Source of the DNA: Couchioplanes caeruleus
GTDB lineage: Bacteria; Actinomycetota; Actinomycetes; Mycobacteriales; Micromonosporaceae
Assembly: GCF_003751945.1 (NCBI RefSeq)
Contig: NZ_RJKL01000001.1
Location: 7,334,501 to 7,398,500, forward strand
Reading direction: 5' to 3'
DNA: 64,000 nt
In this document: piece after piece, positions 37,395-47,726 of the stretch
Numbering within the stretch: position 1 is the stretch's first letter
Layout: each line of letters starts with the position of its first letter
The notes under the pieces: model-generated
What the model was told of the DNA's origin: nothing
The model's database searches: none
What the model saw: only the letters and a program-made list of their open reading frames with translations
Program-made: the position numbers and the translations under genes

Positions 37395-38117
37395 ATGGGC
37401 GACGACATGATGGCCCGACTGGTCGAGTTACAGGCCAAGGTCACCCAGTTCGGTGAGCTCGCCGCGCAGCTTGCCTCGGCCATCCCGAAGCAAACCGAGG
37501 GTTCTGACGCCACCGGATCTGTGCTGGTCGTGCTCGGCAGCGATGGGCTACCCGACAGCGTCACGGTCCGCAACGGCTGGCACCAGCGCCTCCAGGCTGC
37601 GGACCTCGGCGCGGCCATCATGCAGGCCAACGGCGATGCCGTTCGTCGAGGCATGACGGAATGGACGAATCACCTCGACGACACCCGCCGGTGGCAGCAG
37701 CAGAAGACCCTTGACGAGGACCGGCCGCGGGTCGACCCCAGCGACTCAGGCCTACCGCCGGCTGGCGTTGCCCGGGAATCCAGCGAGCTCACCGAAGGCG
37801 TCCTCGAGGCGCTGCACAAGGTGCAACAACCTGCACCAGCAGTCCCACATGCGGTCGAGGGGACCGACCCCGGCTCCCAGGTAACGGTGACGCTCGGCGC
37901 GGCGGGTCCGCTGAGCTGTGCCATCGACGCTGACTGGGCCGCGACTCGCGACGGGGAATCCATCTCCTCGGCCGTCAACACGGCATTGCGTGCCGCCAGA
38001 GACGCCATGCCGGCGCGGCACGCCCCGGGTGCTGACCTGGACGGGCTGCTCGGTGACGCCCTGGCGACCTTGCAGGCAGTCACCCGTCCCCGGCCCGCGA
38101 CAGGAGAGAACCCGTGA
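37395..38117 (+). CDS. YbaB/EbfC-domain protein of a type VII secretion operon
   Basis: A 240-residue protein with an N-terminal YbaB-like alpha-beta unit (MARLVELQAKVTQFGELAAQ, GSVLVVLGSDGLPDSVTV), an acidic Pro-rich linker and a second similar unit (SQVTVTLGAAGPLSCAIDAD; SSAVNTALRAARDAM). Such duplicated YbaB proteins accompany WXG100 genes in Actinobacteria and may act as chaperones. In-frame GTGs at 37386 and 37392 are alternative starts; 37386 overlaps the upstream stop. Confidence 0.75.
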   Translation: MGDDMMARLVELQAKVTQFGELAAQLASAIPKQTEGSDATGSVLVVLGSDGLPDSVTVRNGWHQRLQAADLGAAIMQANGDAVRRGMTEWTNHLDDTRRWQQQKTLDEDRPRVDPSDSGLPPAGVARESSELTEGVLEALHKVQQPAPAVPHAVEGTDPGSQVTVTLGAAGPLSCAIDADWAATRDGESISSAVNTALRAARDAMPARHAPGADLDGLLGDALATLQAVTRPRPATGENP

Positions 38118-38431
38118 GTGATCCGCCCAGTGCTGCCGAGGTCACCGTCGCCACGGCTGTCCTCCGTAAAGAGTCCGGGGTGTGGGACGACCAGGGCGGG
38201 CGACTGTCCGCGCTGAGCACCAAGGTCGAGGCGATGGAGTTCGGCCGCCTGGAGGCCGGCCTGTTCCAGCTCATGGTCGGCCCGTACAACGACGTCATCC
38301 GAGCCGTAACAGCCCGGGCCCGGGAGGGCGCCGCGGCGATGACCTCGATCGGGCAGACACTGATCTCGGTGGCGGACACCTACGACGCCGAAGACAAGGC
38401 GAACGAACACCGCATCCGCGACGTCTACTAA
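38114..38431 (+). CDS. EspC-like type VII secretion target
   Basis: A 105-residue helical-hairpin protein (TVATAVLRKESGVWDDQGGR; FGRLEAGLFQLMVGPYNDVI; LISVADTYDAEDKANE). The size, the central break and the final YxxxD-type motif fit the ESX target family EspC/DUF2580. GTG overlaps the previous stop (GTGA). It is probably the helical partner of the next protein. Confidence 0.7.
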   Translation: MSDPPSAAEVTVATAVLRKESGVWDDQGGRLSALSTKVEAMEFGRLEAGLFQLMVGPYNDVIRAVTARAREGAAAMTSIGQTLISVADTYDAEDKANEHRIRDVY

Positions 38432-38444
38432 CGGGGACCCGATC

Positions 38445-39242
38445 GTGAGTTTCAGCCCGGCCCAATTCGAGGCGACCCTGCGCGACATCGAGTCGGGCAT
38501 GGCCACCTTCTCCGCCAACCTCGGCAAGATTCCGGCAGCGGCGCAGAAGGCCACCGACCAGTGGTTCATCACCGATGCCGCCGCCGAGGCGATCACGTGG
38601 CTGGCGACCAGGACCGTGGAGATCGGCCAGGACATCCTCAACTGGTTCATCGACCTGCTCAAGGGCGCCGTCGCACCGATCTACATGGCCATGGACTCCT
38701 GGCAGTGGATGAACATCCGCGGCGAGGTCAACGAGATCAGCGCGAACCTGACCCACCAGAACCTCTCGATCGACGAATCGGACTGGTCCGGCAAAGCCCG
38801 CGACGCGTACGGCACCGCGGTCGGCGCGCAGTCCGCAGCAGCGGCACGAGTCGGCGCCATCGCGACGAGCACCTCCATCAACCTGCTCGCCTGTGCGGTC
38901 GCCGGCGCCGCCTTCTACGTTGTCCTCGCCGGCGTCCTGGTCAAGCTGATCGCCGCCACGGTCACCATCATCGCCGCCTACGCCTCGGCGGCTTTCTCCT
39001 GGGCGGGGGCCGCGCTGATGCTGGAGGAAGCCGGCGTCAACACCGCGGTCATCATGACGGCGCTAGGTACCCTCACGACGTTCCTCGGCGCCCAAACCAC
39101 CGCCATGATCATGCTGCACGGCGACGCCGTCGACCCGGCCAGCTTCCCGAACGGCGTCTGGCCCATGGCCAACAGCAGCCAGTACAGCGACGCCACCGTC
39201 AAGGACGGCGACGCCGACTGGTCGCTGATGAAGAAGGACTGA
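38445..39242 (+). CDS. WXG100-type protein with transmembrane segments
   Basis: A 265-residue protein. Residues 1-130 form the helical hairpin of a WXG100/LXG-like substrate with the WSG turn (ESDWSGKARDAYGTAV). Residues about 145-225 are strongly hydrophobic (LLACAVAGAAFYVVLAGVLV and the following helices), followed by a hydrophilic tail. It ends the operon. No EccC or EccB gene is near, so the secretion machine must be encoded elsewhere. Confidence 0.75.
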   Translation: MSFSPAQFEATLRDIESGMATFSANLGKIPAAAQKATDQWFITDAAAEAITWLATRTVEIGQDILNWFIDLLKGAVAPIYMAMDSWQWMNIRGEVNEISANLTHQNLSIDESDWSGKARDAYGTAVGAQSAAAARVGAIATSTSINLLACAVAGAAFYVVLAGVLVKLIAATVTIIAAYASAAFSWAGAALMLEEAGVNTAVIMTALGTLTTFLGAQTTAMIMLHGDAVDPASFPNGVWPMANSSQYSDATVKDGDADWSLMKKD

Positions 39243-39310
39243 CGCTCCGCGCGGCCGGGTGGTTGTTCCGCCTACGACGGCAGCCCGTCGCGCCGGGAGC
39301 ACCGGTGCCG

Positions 39311-42300
39311 TCACGGCTGCACGTCCTCGATACCGGCGAGGAGCCGGCGGGCGCTGCGTTGCAGCAGGGCGTATCCGTCTTCCCGGGCGCAGGTCTCGGC
39401 CTGCTCACCCAACAGCCGCGCCTGCCGCAGATCGCCCAGCCGTCGCAGCGCGGTCGCCAGCCCGATGACAGCGGTCAGCTCCAGCCCGCGGGCCTGGGTC
39501 TCCCGGGCCCGAAGAAGTGCGCCCTCGTGGTGGTCGCGGGCGGCCTGCAGGCCCCCGAGACCGAGATGGGCGGTGCCCAGGGTGGTCAGGGCGTCCGCCT
39601 CGTAGCGGTGGTTGGCGGTGCTGCGGGCCAGCGTGAGGGCCTGCTCGGCGAGGTCGCGTGCGAGGAGGTGACGTCCGGCGTCGTGGTGCACCTCGGCGAT
39701 GCGGCACAGCGTGCGTGGTTCGCTCTCGCGGTCGCCGGTCTGCCGGTTGAGCCGCAGCGCCTCGTCGAGGTGGCGCAGGCTCTCGTCGGTGCGGCCCAGT
39801 GCGTGACAGACGTGCCCGAGATCGGTCAGCGCATCGGCTTCGCCGGTGGGGGCGTCCGCCGCACGGTAGAGCACCAACGCCTGACGGTGGTACTCGGCCG
39901 CCCGCTCAAGCCGGCCCATCTGGTGCTGCAGGGCGCCGAGGTTGCCCAGCAGGATGGCCCGGCGCCCGGGCGGCACCCCCATCTCGTCGGCTAGCGCCAG
40001 CGCCTCGGCGTACCGGTCGGCGGCCAGCCGCAGCCGGCCCGCCTCCTCGTGGACCAGGCCGAGATTGCCCAGTGCGGCGGCCTGCCCGTCGTGCCAGCCG
40101 GCCCGGCGGCTCAACTCCAGAGCCTGCATGTACGGCTCGAGCGCCGCCCGTTGCCGCCCCCATCTGTAGTGCGCGGTGCCCAGGCTCAATTGGGCGGCGG
40201 CCTGCCCGAGCAGGCTGTCCTCGGCCGCGGCGGCGGCGAGGCCGGCGTGCGCCACGGTCAGCCACTCGGTCGGATACATGCGCAGCCAGAAGTAGCCGCG
40301 CAGTGCATCGGCGAGCAACCAGGAATACGGTCGTGGTCCGTGCGTGGCGGCGTGCTCGACGGCGGCCACCAGGTTCGTCCGCTCGCTGTCGAGCCACTCC
40401 AGCGCCGCGGTGTCGTCCGCGAACGACAGCACGTCCTCCCGGACCGGCATCGGTATGCGCAGCCGCTGCGGGTACAGCCGACGGGCGGCCGCGTCGGCAT
40501 TGCGCAGGTACTGTGCGTACAACTGCTCGGTGGCCGCCGTGCGCTCGGTCTCGGTCTCCTCGCGCCGCACGCACTCGGCGGCGTACACGCGCAGCAGGTC
40601 GTGCAGGCCGTATCGGCCGGGCCTGCGCTGTTCCACCAGGTGCGCGGTGGCGAGCACGTCGAGCAGCCGCGCCGCGGTGCCCTCGGAGACACCGGCCAGC
40701 CGGGCGGCCGTCGGCGCCGTCACGTCGCTGCCGGGTACGAGGCAGAGCAGCCGGAACAGCCGGCGCGCCGACCCGTCGAGTTCCAGGTAGGACACGTCGA
40801 ATGCGGCCCGCACGGCGGTCTGGTCGTCTCCGATGACGCCGAGGGCGCTCAGCCGGTCGCCGTCGCGGAGTTCCCGCACCAGGTATCCGATACTGCGGTC
40901 CGGGGAGTCGGCCAGGTTGGCGGCGGCGATCCGTACGGCCAGCGGCAGGTGACCGCAGAGCCGGCCCAGCTCGGCGGCGGCGTCCGCTTCGGCCTGGACC
41001 CGCCGCGCGCCCAGCAGGTACGTCAGCAGCGCACGCGTCTCCGCCGGTCCCAGCATCCGCACGGCGAGCCGGCGGGCGCCGTCGCGGGCAACCAGTCCAT
41101 TGAGGCGGTGCCGGCTGGTGACCAGCACCATGCACCCGGGCTCGGCGGGCAGCAGCGGGCGGACCTGCTCGCTGGTCCGCGCGTCGTCGAGCACCACGAG
41201 GAAGCGCTTGCCGCTGAGCAGGCTGCGGTAGGCGGCGGCCGCCTCGTCGGTGTCGTCCGGCACCTGAGCGCCGGGCATGCCCAGGGCGCGCAGGAACCGG
41301 GCGAGGACCTCGAGCGGGCGTACCGGCGGTCCCGGTGCGTACCCCCGCAGGTTGACGAACAACTGGCCGTCGGGGAATCGATCCCGCCGCATGTGTGCCC
41401 AGTGCACGGCCAGCGCCGTCTTGCCCACTCCCGCGGTGCCGGCGACGACGACCACGCTGACTCCGGTACCGGTACCGGTACGGCCGGGCGCGGCTAGGTC
41501 GTCCAGGTGGTGTAGCAGCTCATGACGGCCGGTGAAGCCGGCCACGTCCGACGGCAACTGTGCCGGGAGACCGCTCGGGGCGGGAGCCACCGGCACCGGA
41601 GCGCCGGCGACCGTGGCCGCAGGGCGCGGAGAGTCGAGGGCCGGATCGGCGGTGAGCACCGCCTGTTCCAGGCGGCGCAGCTCCTTGCCCGGCTCGAGGC
41701 CGAGCTCGGCGGCCAGAATCTCGCGGGTGTCGCGGTAGACCTGCAGCGCCTCGCCCTGGCGGCCGCAGCGGTAGAGGGCGAGCATGAGTTGCGCCCGCCA
41801 GCCTTCGTGCAGCGGGTCCTCGGCCACCAGCTCGGACAGCTCGGCGACGACTTCGCCGTGACGACCCAGGGCGAGATCGGCGTCGATCCGCGCCCGTACA
41901 GCCGCCCGCCGGCGTTCCTGCCACCGCACGCCTTCGCGCCGTAGCGGCTCCACGTCGTCCAGGCCGGCGAATGCGGGCCCTCGCCACAGCGTCAGCGCCT
42001 GCCGCAGCAGACCGGAACCCGCCGCGGTGTCGCCGGCGGCGAGCGCGGACCGGCCCTGCTCGGCCAGGGTGGCGAAGCGGTCGCAGTCGCGCTCCCCGGG
42101 ATGGACTACCAGCAGGTAGCCGGAGGAGCGGCGCAGGATGCGCTGCGGGCCCACCACCCGACGGAGCTGGTGCACGTACTGCCGGACGTTCTGCGGTGCG
42201 CTGCGCGGAGGCGCGGTCCACAGTGTGTCGACGAGCTCGTCGACGGTGATGGCCGCACCGGAGCGGCTGGCCAGCACGGCGAGCACGGCCTGGGCCTTCG

Positions 42301-42367
42301 TGGCGGGAAGCTGTCGGACGCCGCCGTCGCCGACCACCTCGAACGGTCCGAGCAGGTTGAACTGCAT
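39311..42367 (-). CDS. AfsR/SARP-type regulator: BTAD, NB-ARC and TPR domains
   Basis: A 1018-residue multidomain activator. Residues 1-95 form an OmpR-like winged helix (MQFNLLGPFEVVG, DELVDTLWTAPPRSAPQNVR). Residues 95-245 are the BTAD helical domain. An NB-ARC ATPase follows (P-loop GTAGVGKTALAVHWAH near 316; FLVVLDDA), then an arm with winged helix and 6-7 TPRs from about 730 to the end (AAALGNLGLVHEEAGRLRLA). AfsR-like proteins switch on secondary metabolism or secreted enzymes. The nearest divergent gene is the I36-type inhibitor, a plausible target. Confidence 0.95.
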   Translation of the reverse strand: MQFNLLGPFEVVGDGGVRQLPATKAQAVLAVLASRSGAAITVDELVDTLWTAPPRSAPQNVRQYVHQLRRVVGPQRILRRSSGYLLVVHPGERDCDRFATLAEQGRSALAAGDTAAGSGLLRQALTLWRGPAFAGLDDVEPLRREGVRWQERRRAAVRARIDADLALGRHGEVVAELSELVAEDPLHEGWRAQLMLALYRCGRQGEALQVYRDTREILAAELGLEPGKELRRLEQAVLTADPALDSPRPAATVAGAPVPVAPAPSGLPAQLPSDVAGFTGRHELLHHLDDLAAPGRTGTGTGVSVVVVAGTAGVGKTALAVHWAHMRRDRFPDGQLFVNLRGYAPGPPVRPLEVLARFLRALGMPGAQVPDDTDEAAAAYRSLLSGKRFLVVLDDARTSEQVRPLLPAEPGCMVLVTSRHRLNGLVARDGARRLAVRMLGPAETRALLTYLLGARRVQAEADAAAELGRLCGHLPLAVRIAAANLADSPDRSIGYLVRELRDGDRLSALGVIGDDQTAVRAAFDVSYLELDGSARRLFRLLCLVPGSDVTAPTAARLAGVSEGTAARLLDVLATAHLVEQRRPGRYGLHDLLRVYAAECVRREETETERTAATEQLYAQYLRNADAAARRLYPQRLRIPMPVREDVLSFADDTAALEWLDSERTNLVAAVEHAATHGPRPYSWLLADALRGYFWLRMYPTEWLTVAHAGLAAAAAEDSLLGQAAAQLSLGTAHYRWGRQRAALEPYMQALELSRRAGWHDGQAAALGNLGLVHEEAGRLRLAADRYAEALALADEMGVPPGRRAILLGNLGALQHQMGRLERAAEYHRQALVLYRAADAPTGEADALTDLGHVCHALGRTDESLRHLDEALRLNRQTGDRESEPRTLCRIAEVHHDAGRHLLARDLAEQALTLARSTANHRYEADALTTLGTAHLGLGGLQAARDHHEGALLRARETQARGLELTAVIGLATALRRLGDLRQARLLGEQAETCAREDGYALLQRSARRLLAGIEDVQP

Positions 42368-42523
42368 GCCTCGCCCTTACTGCCCGGCCCGTGGGCCAGC
42401 GGGTGCACTGCGTTACCGGCTGACGATATACGCCGGATATGCCCGCGCTGAACACCACAGATCCATGCTCAATGTCACAGCCGGTGCGTTCCGTGTCACC
42501 GGCCGCCGTCAAGGAGACAGACA

Positions 42524-42982
42524 GTGAATCTCAGCTCTCGGCTCAAGGTCCCATCGATGCTGCGGATGGTCGTGCCGGCCGCGATCGGCGTACTGCTGAC
42601 CGTGCCGGCCGCCGGCGCTGCGGTGGCCGCGCCGAGCCAGGCAGCCGGGGCGCCGCAGCCGCTCGCCGCCGCCCTGAGCAACGGGGTGTGCGAATCGGGG
42701 GAGTTCTGCCTCTACCGCGACCGGAACCGCTCCGGGCCGGTCAAGGACTACGGAACCGCCGTCGACGACACGTACTACCGGGGCAAGACGTGGCCTATCG
42801 TCGGCGGTGAGCTGGACAACACCGCCTCGTCGGTGTGGAACCGGACCGGGTGCGAGGTCCGCGTCTACCAGTTCAGCGACTACAACGGCAACGTCGCGGT
42901 GATCGCGGCGGGCTCGTGGCGGAACTTCGGCGACACGCTGCTGGGCGACGACAAGGCCACCGCACACGACGCCTGCCCGTGA
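42524..42982 (+). CDS. Secreted peptidase-inhibitor I36-type (beta/gamma-crystallin-like) protein
   Basis: A 152-residue exported protein: signal peptide (VVPAAIGVLLTVPAAGAAVA), then a crystallin-like module with FCLYRDRNRSGP, ASSVWNRTGC and VYQFSDYNG, the signature of inhibitor family I36 (Streptomyces metalloproteinase inhibitor type). Cysteines are paired for a disulfide. AAGGAGA precedes the GTG start. Followed by a strong terminator. Inhibitory activity is inferred from fold. Confidence 0.85.
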   Translation: MNLSSRLKVPSMLRMVVPAAIGVLLTVPAAGAAVAAPSQAAGAPQPLAAALSNGVCESGEFCLYRDRNRSGPVKDYGTAVDDTYYRGKTWPIVGGELDNTASSVWNRTGCEVRVYQFSDYNGNVAVIAAGSWRNFGDTLLGDDKATAHDACP

Positions 42983-42989
42983 CGGGGGC

Positions 42990-43025
42990 GGGCGGGGCGG
43001 CGCCGGCACCGGCGCCGCCCCGCCC
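42990..43025. terminator. Strong bidirectional terminator hairpin
   Basis: A perfect 17-base inverted repeat (GGGCGGGGCGGCGCCGG and its complement) around CA. It lies between the convergent I36 gene and WYL regulator, 8 and 50 bases from their stops. Confidence 0.8.
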
Positions 43026-43074
43026 GGTTCCACCGTCGCCGCCGCGGACCGGGCGCCGCCCGGCGCACACGTCC

Positions 43075-44040
43075 CTACGGAGGCTGACCGCCCCCGTTGT
43101 CCTCGAACAGGTCTCGGGTACGGCGCAGCAGCGCCTCCCGTACGCGCTCCGGTGCCAGGATCCGTAGCGTGGTGCCCAGGCCGAGGAGGTAGTCGGCGAG
43201 TTGGTCGGCGTCGTTGCCGCCGATTTCGACGATGGTGGCGTCGGGGCCGTCCGGGTGATGGGTACCGATCGTCGGCGGGACCAGCCGTAGCGCCTGATCC
43301 ATGGGTTGCGGTAGCCGGACTGTCACATAGAGCGGGTATACGACGCCCGCGATGCCTCGGGAGACGAACAGGGCCGGGTCGGGCGGGTCGACGAGCTCGA
43401 CCGTATGTCCGGTCGGCTGTACTTGTACGACCCGGTCGGCCCGGAACGTCCGCCACTGGTCCCGAGCCACATCCCTGGCGACGATGTACCACCGGCGGCC
43501 TGTATGTACCAGGCGGTAGGGGTCGATGTCCCGGACAGTGGCCTTCCCCGCGTGGTCCTGGTACGACAGGCGGGTGCGCTCGCCACGGCGGCAGACGGCG
43601 GCCAGTTCCCGCAGCACGCCGGGCGAGACCTGACGTCTCTCGGGCCTGGGAGTGTGTACGAAGGTCGCATCCATCTCGCCCAGCCGCTCCGCGATCCGGG
43701 GCGGTAGGACCTGCCGGAGTTTCAACAGCGCCGACAGCGCGGCCTGGTCGCTGCCCAGGACGCCGCTGAGCGCGGCCTCTCGCAGTGCGACGGCCACGGC
43801 GAGCGCCTCCTCGTCGTCGAGGATCAGCGGCGGCACCCGGGTGCCGCCGACGAGGCGGTAGCCGCCCCACGGCCCGGGGTCGGACTCGATGCCGTAGCCG
43901 AGTTCCCGCAGCCGGGCGATGTCCCGCCGGACCGTGCGATCGGTGACCGTCATCCGCTCAGCCAGCTCGCGGCAGGTCCACGTCGATCGAGTGGACAGCA
44001 ACGAGACCAGTCGCAGGAGGCGGGCGGAGGCGCTGATCAC
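43075..44040 (-). CDS. YafY-type HTH/WYL-domain transcriptional regulator
   Basis: A 321-residue regulator with HTH_11 (ISASARLLRLVSLLSTRSTW; LAERMTVTDRTVRRDIARL; GPWGGYRLVGG), WYL core (RTRLSYQDHAGKATVRDIDP; RRWYIVARDVARDQWRTFRA) and WCX C-terminal extension. GTG at 44040 gives the usual family start. It is divergent from the glyoxalase-fold gene at 44104 with 63 bases between, so it probably controls that gene. Same family as 18338-19066 but longer. Confidence 0.92.
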   Translation of the reverse strand: MISASARLLRLVSLLSTRSTWTCRELAERMTVTDRTVRRDIARLRELGYGIESDPGPWGGYRLVGGTRVPPLILDDEEALAVAVALREAALSGVLGSDQAALSALLKLRQVLPPRIAERLGEMDATFVHTPRPERRQVSPGVLRELAAVCRRGERTRLSYQDHAGKATVRDIDPYRLVHTGRRWYIVARDVARDQWRTFRADRVVQVQPTGHTVELVDPPDPALFVSRGIAGVVYPLYVTVRLPQPMDQALRLVPPTIGTHHPDGPDATIVEIGGNDADQLADYLLGLGTTLRILAPERVREALLRRTRDLFEDNGGGQPP

Positions 44041-44103
44041 ATCCTGAAGTGTCTCCGATGACCAGGACCGATGCTGTCCTGGTCCCGCCATAGCGTCGTC
44101 CCC

Positions 44104-44490
44104 ATGAGTGCCGACACCACATCCGGACCCGCGATCCGGCTCCTGTCCGTCGACTTCGACTGCCCTGACCCCGCCGAGCTGGCCCGCTTCTACGGCGACG
44201 CGCTCGGCCTGCCCATCCTCTACTCCAGCGACGACTTCATCCTGCTCGGCCGGGAGGGTTCACCCGGCCTGGGCTTCATCCGGGTAGCCGACTACCGGCG
44301 TCCGACCTGGCCGGACCCTTCCCAGGGCAAGCAGGCCCACCTCGAACTGGGCGTCGACGATCTGGAGGCCGCCCATGCCGAGATGCTGGCCCTGGGCGCC
44401 GTGGAGCCCCCGGTTCAACCCCACCCCGATCAGCGGAGGGTCTTGCTGGATCCCGCAGGCCACCCGTTCTGCATCTCCACGCTGGCCTGA
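44104..44490 (+). CDS. VOC/glyoxalase-fold protein
   Basis: A 128-residue VOC protein (SVDFDCPDPAELARFYGDAL; AHLELGVDDLEAAHAEMLAL; VLLDPAGHPFCI). The His of HLEL is a conserved metal-ligand position. This subgroup is usually encoded beside a WYL or AraC regulator and may bind a drug or toxic metabolite. Followed by a hairpin terminator. Confidence 0.88.
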   Translation: MSADTTSGPAIRLLSVDFDCPDPAELARFYGDALGLPILYSSDDFILLGREGSPGLGFIRVADYRRPTWPDPSQGKQAHLELGVDDLEAAHAEMLALGAVEPPVQPHPDQRRVLLDPAGHPFCISTLA

Positions 44491-44510
44491 CCGCGGCCCG
44501 CGTCGCACCT

Positions 44511-44541
44511 GGCCGGCGGTCGGCAGACCGGACCGCCGGCC
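44511..44541. terminator. Bidirectional terminator hairpin
   Basis: Perfect 11-bp stem (GGCCGGCGGTC / GACCGCCGGCC) with a 9-base loop, exactly between the convergent VOC gene (stop 44490) and the end of the hydrogenase operon (stop 44544). It marks the downstream boundary of the hydrogenase operon. Confidence 0.75.
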
Positions 44542-44543
44542 TG

Positions 44544-45257
44544 TCATCTCCGGCCGGCGACGAAGCCGAGCTGGCGTTGCTCGCAGGCTTCCAGGCGGGC
44601 GCACTGTTCCTCGGTGACGACGTCGCAGATCCAGTCCCAGTGCAACGTCACCCGATCGCCGGGCGTCAGGCCGGACAGCAGCGTGTGACCCCCAGCCGAC
44701 CAGGTGACCGACTCATGGCGTACCGGTCCGGGGGTGAGCACGCCGCCGTCGAGGATGAGCGGGCGCGAGGACACCCTGGCGGTCTCGCCGTGGACGTCGC
44801 ACACGACCCCGGTCCGGATCCGGCACTTCTCGAGCACCGACACGGCGGCCGGGTTGCCGGTACGCCGCAGCATCGCGGCCCACGGATACACCTCGAACAC
44901 GTGGAAGCTGTGGTGGGCGATCGCCCGGCTGCCCGCATCGTTCCAGGTTCCGCCTGCCTGACCGGCGAACCGGGTCCGCAGGAAGTCCACCAGCTCTGCG
45001 GGCACCACCCGGTCGAGCAGATCGTTGCCGACCCAGTACGCCTGGACGACGGCCTCGTCCAGTGGATCGGCGTGGCCGGCAGCGCGGGCGATGAATTCGA
45101 GGTAGCTCCAGGCGCCCTCGAACAGCCGGGCCCGCCGGGCGATCTCCTGCTCGCCGTCGGCGCGCAGCAGCGCAGCGGCGCCGTCCGGGCCGCAGTAGCC
45201 GAGCTGGTTCGGCGGGTAGGCGTACCGCGCGAACGACAGCGCACCCGGCAGGCTCAC
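44544..45257 (-). CDS. DUF6390-like protein, last gene of the hydrogenase operon
   Basis: A 237-residue protein (ALSFARYAYPPNQLGYCGPD; LRADGEQEIARRARLFEGAW; HSFHVFEVYPWAAMLRR; LHWDWICDVVTEEQCARLEA) of a family I recall as DUF6390, commonly found next to hypE in actinobacterial hydrogenase loci. Function unknown. The GTG at 45257 begins one base past the hypE stop, so the two are co-translated. Conserved Cys and His suggest metal or cofactor handling, but this is inference. Confidence 0.75.
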   Translation of the reverse strand: MSLPGALSFARYAYPPNQLGYCGPDGAAALLRADGEQEIARRARLFEGAWSYLEFIARAAGHADPLDEAVVQAYWVGNDLLDRVVPAELVDFLRTRFAGQAGGTWNDAGSRAIAHHSFHVFEVYPWAAMLRRTGNPAAVSVLEKCRIRTGVVCDVHGETARVSSRPLILDGGVLTPGPVRHESVTWSAGGHTLLSGLTPGDRVTLHWDWICDVVTEEQCARLEACEQRQLGFVAGRR

Positions 45258-45258
45258 C

Positions 45259-46319
45259 TCAGCAGATCCGGGGCAACTGCTCACCGATGGGCAGGCTCAC
45301 CACCCGGGTGCCACCCAGCGCCGTTCTGGCCACCACCATCCCGGGGTGCTCGCCTACGCAGGTGCCGATCCGGCGCGCACCGGCGCCGTGCGGGTGGGCG
45401 TGCATCGCCGCCAGGACCTCCTCGGTCCGCTCCGCGGGTACGAACGCCAGCAGCTTGCCCTCGTTGGCCACCTGCAGCGGGTCCAGTCCGAGCAGGTTGC
45501 ACGCATCGGAGACCTCGGGTGGAATGGGGAGATCCCGCTCCACCAACTCGATGCCGACCCGGGCGGTCCTGGCGATCTCGTTCAGCGCGGCGGCCACCCC
45601 GCCGCGGGTGGGATCGCGCAGCACGTGGCAATCGACGCCGGTGGCGAGCATCGCAGCGACCAGCCCGTGCAGCGGCGCGGTGTCGCTGGCCACGGTGGTG
45701 CCGAACTGCAGGCCCTCACGACAACTCAGGACGGCCACGCCATGCACGCCGATGTCGCCGCTGATGAGTACCGCATCGCCCGCGGTGGCCCGGCGGGGTC
45801 CGATGTCGACGCCGTCCGCGACGAGGCCGATGCCGGAGGTATTGATGTAGGCGCCGTCTCCGCTGCCGTTGTCGACCACCTTGGTGTCGCCGGTGACCAG
45901 CCGGACCCCGGCGGCGCGCGCGGCGGCGCCCATCGCCTCGGCGATCCGGGCGATGTCGGCCAGCGCGGTGCCCTCCTGCAGGATGAACGCGGCCGACAGG
46001 TACAGCGGTGTGGCGCCCGCCATCGCCAGGTCGTTGACGGTGCCGTTCACCGCCAGGTCGCCGATCGAGCCGCCCGGGAAGAACATCGGCTTCACCACGA
46101 AGGAATCGGTGGAGAAGGCGATCCGGGCGCTGCCGACGCCGACGACCGCGCAGTCGGCGAGTTCACTCACCGCGCCGGCCGTACCGTAACCGGGCAGGAA
46201 CAGGTGCTCCACCAGCTCACCCGACATGGCGCCACCACCGCCGTGACCCATGACGACGGTGGGTGTGTCGCGCAGCGGCAGCGGACAGGTCCAGTTCTCG
46301 AACTCCAGCTCGGCCGTCA

Positions 46320-46320
<1 letters not shown>
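45259..46320 (-). CDS. hypE: Hydrogenase maturation factor HypE
   Basis: Dehydrates the S-carboxamide that HypF places on its C-terminal Cys to a thiocyanate, the source of the cyanide ligands of the NiFe centre. A 353-residue PurM-like ATPase: VVMGHGGGGAMSGELVEHLF, FSTDSFVVKPMFFPGGSIGD, DPTRGGVAAALNEIA. The functional C-terminus PRIC with terminal Cys is intact. ATG shares one base with the hypD stop (TGATG). Confidence 0.97.
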
Positions 46321-47416
<1,096 letters not shown>

Positions 47417-47420
<4 letters not shown>

Positions 47421-47701
47421 CGGTCTGCTCCCGTCTGCTCGGCCGCCCGGGTGAAGCCGTCACCGAACTCCTCCTGCAGGATGCCGAGCCGTTCGAAGGT
47501 GGCCAGCGTCTGCTGAGCCGAGGCCTCGTCGAGGCGCTGGATAGCGAAGCCGACGTGCACGATGACGTACTCACCGGTCGCAACGTCGGGGACGTACTGC
47601 AGGCACACGTCCTTGCGTACGCCGCCGAAGTCGACCTCCGCCATCGTCGTGCCGTCGACTTCGGTGATGCTCAGTACGCGTCCGGGAACGGCCAGGCACA
47701 T
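47417..47701 (-). CDS. hypC: Hydrogenase maturation chaperone HypC (stand-alone copy)
   Basis: A 94-residue OB-fold chaperone that carries the Fe(CN)2CO unit between HypD and the large subunit. The essential N-terminal Met-Cys ([12 protein letters not shown]) and the core [16 protein letters not shown] and [15 protein letters not shown] are present. AGGAG lies six bases before the ATG. A second HypC domain is fused to HypF just upstream, so this locus has two. Confidence 0.95.
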
Positions 47702-47726
47702 AGGCGTCTCCTGTTCTCGAAAGGGC

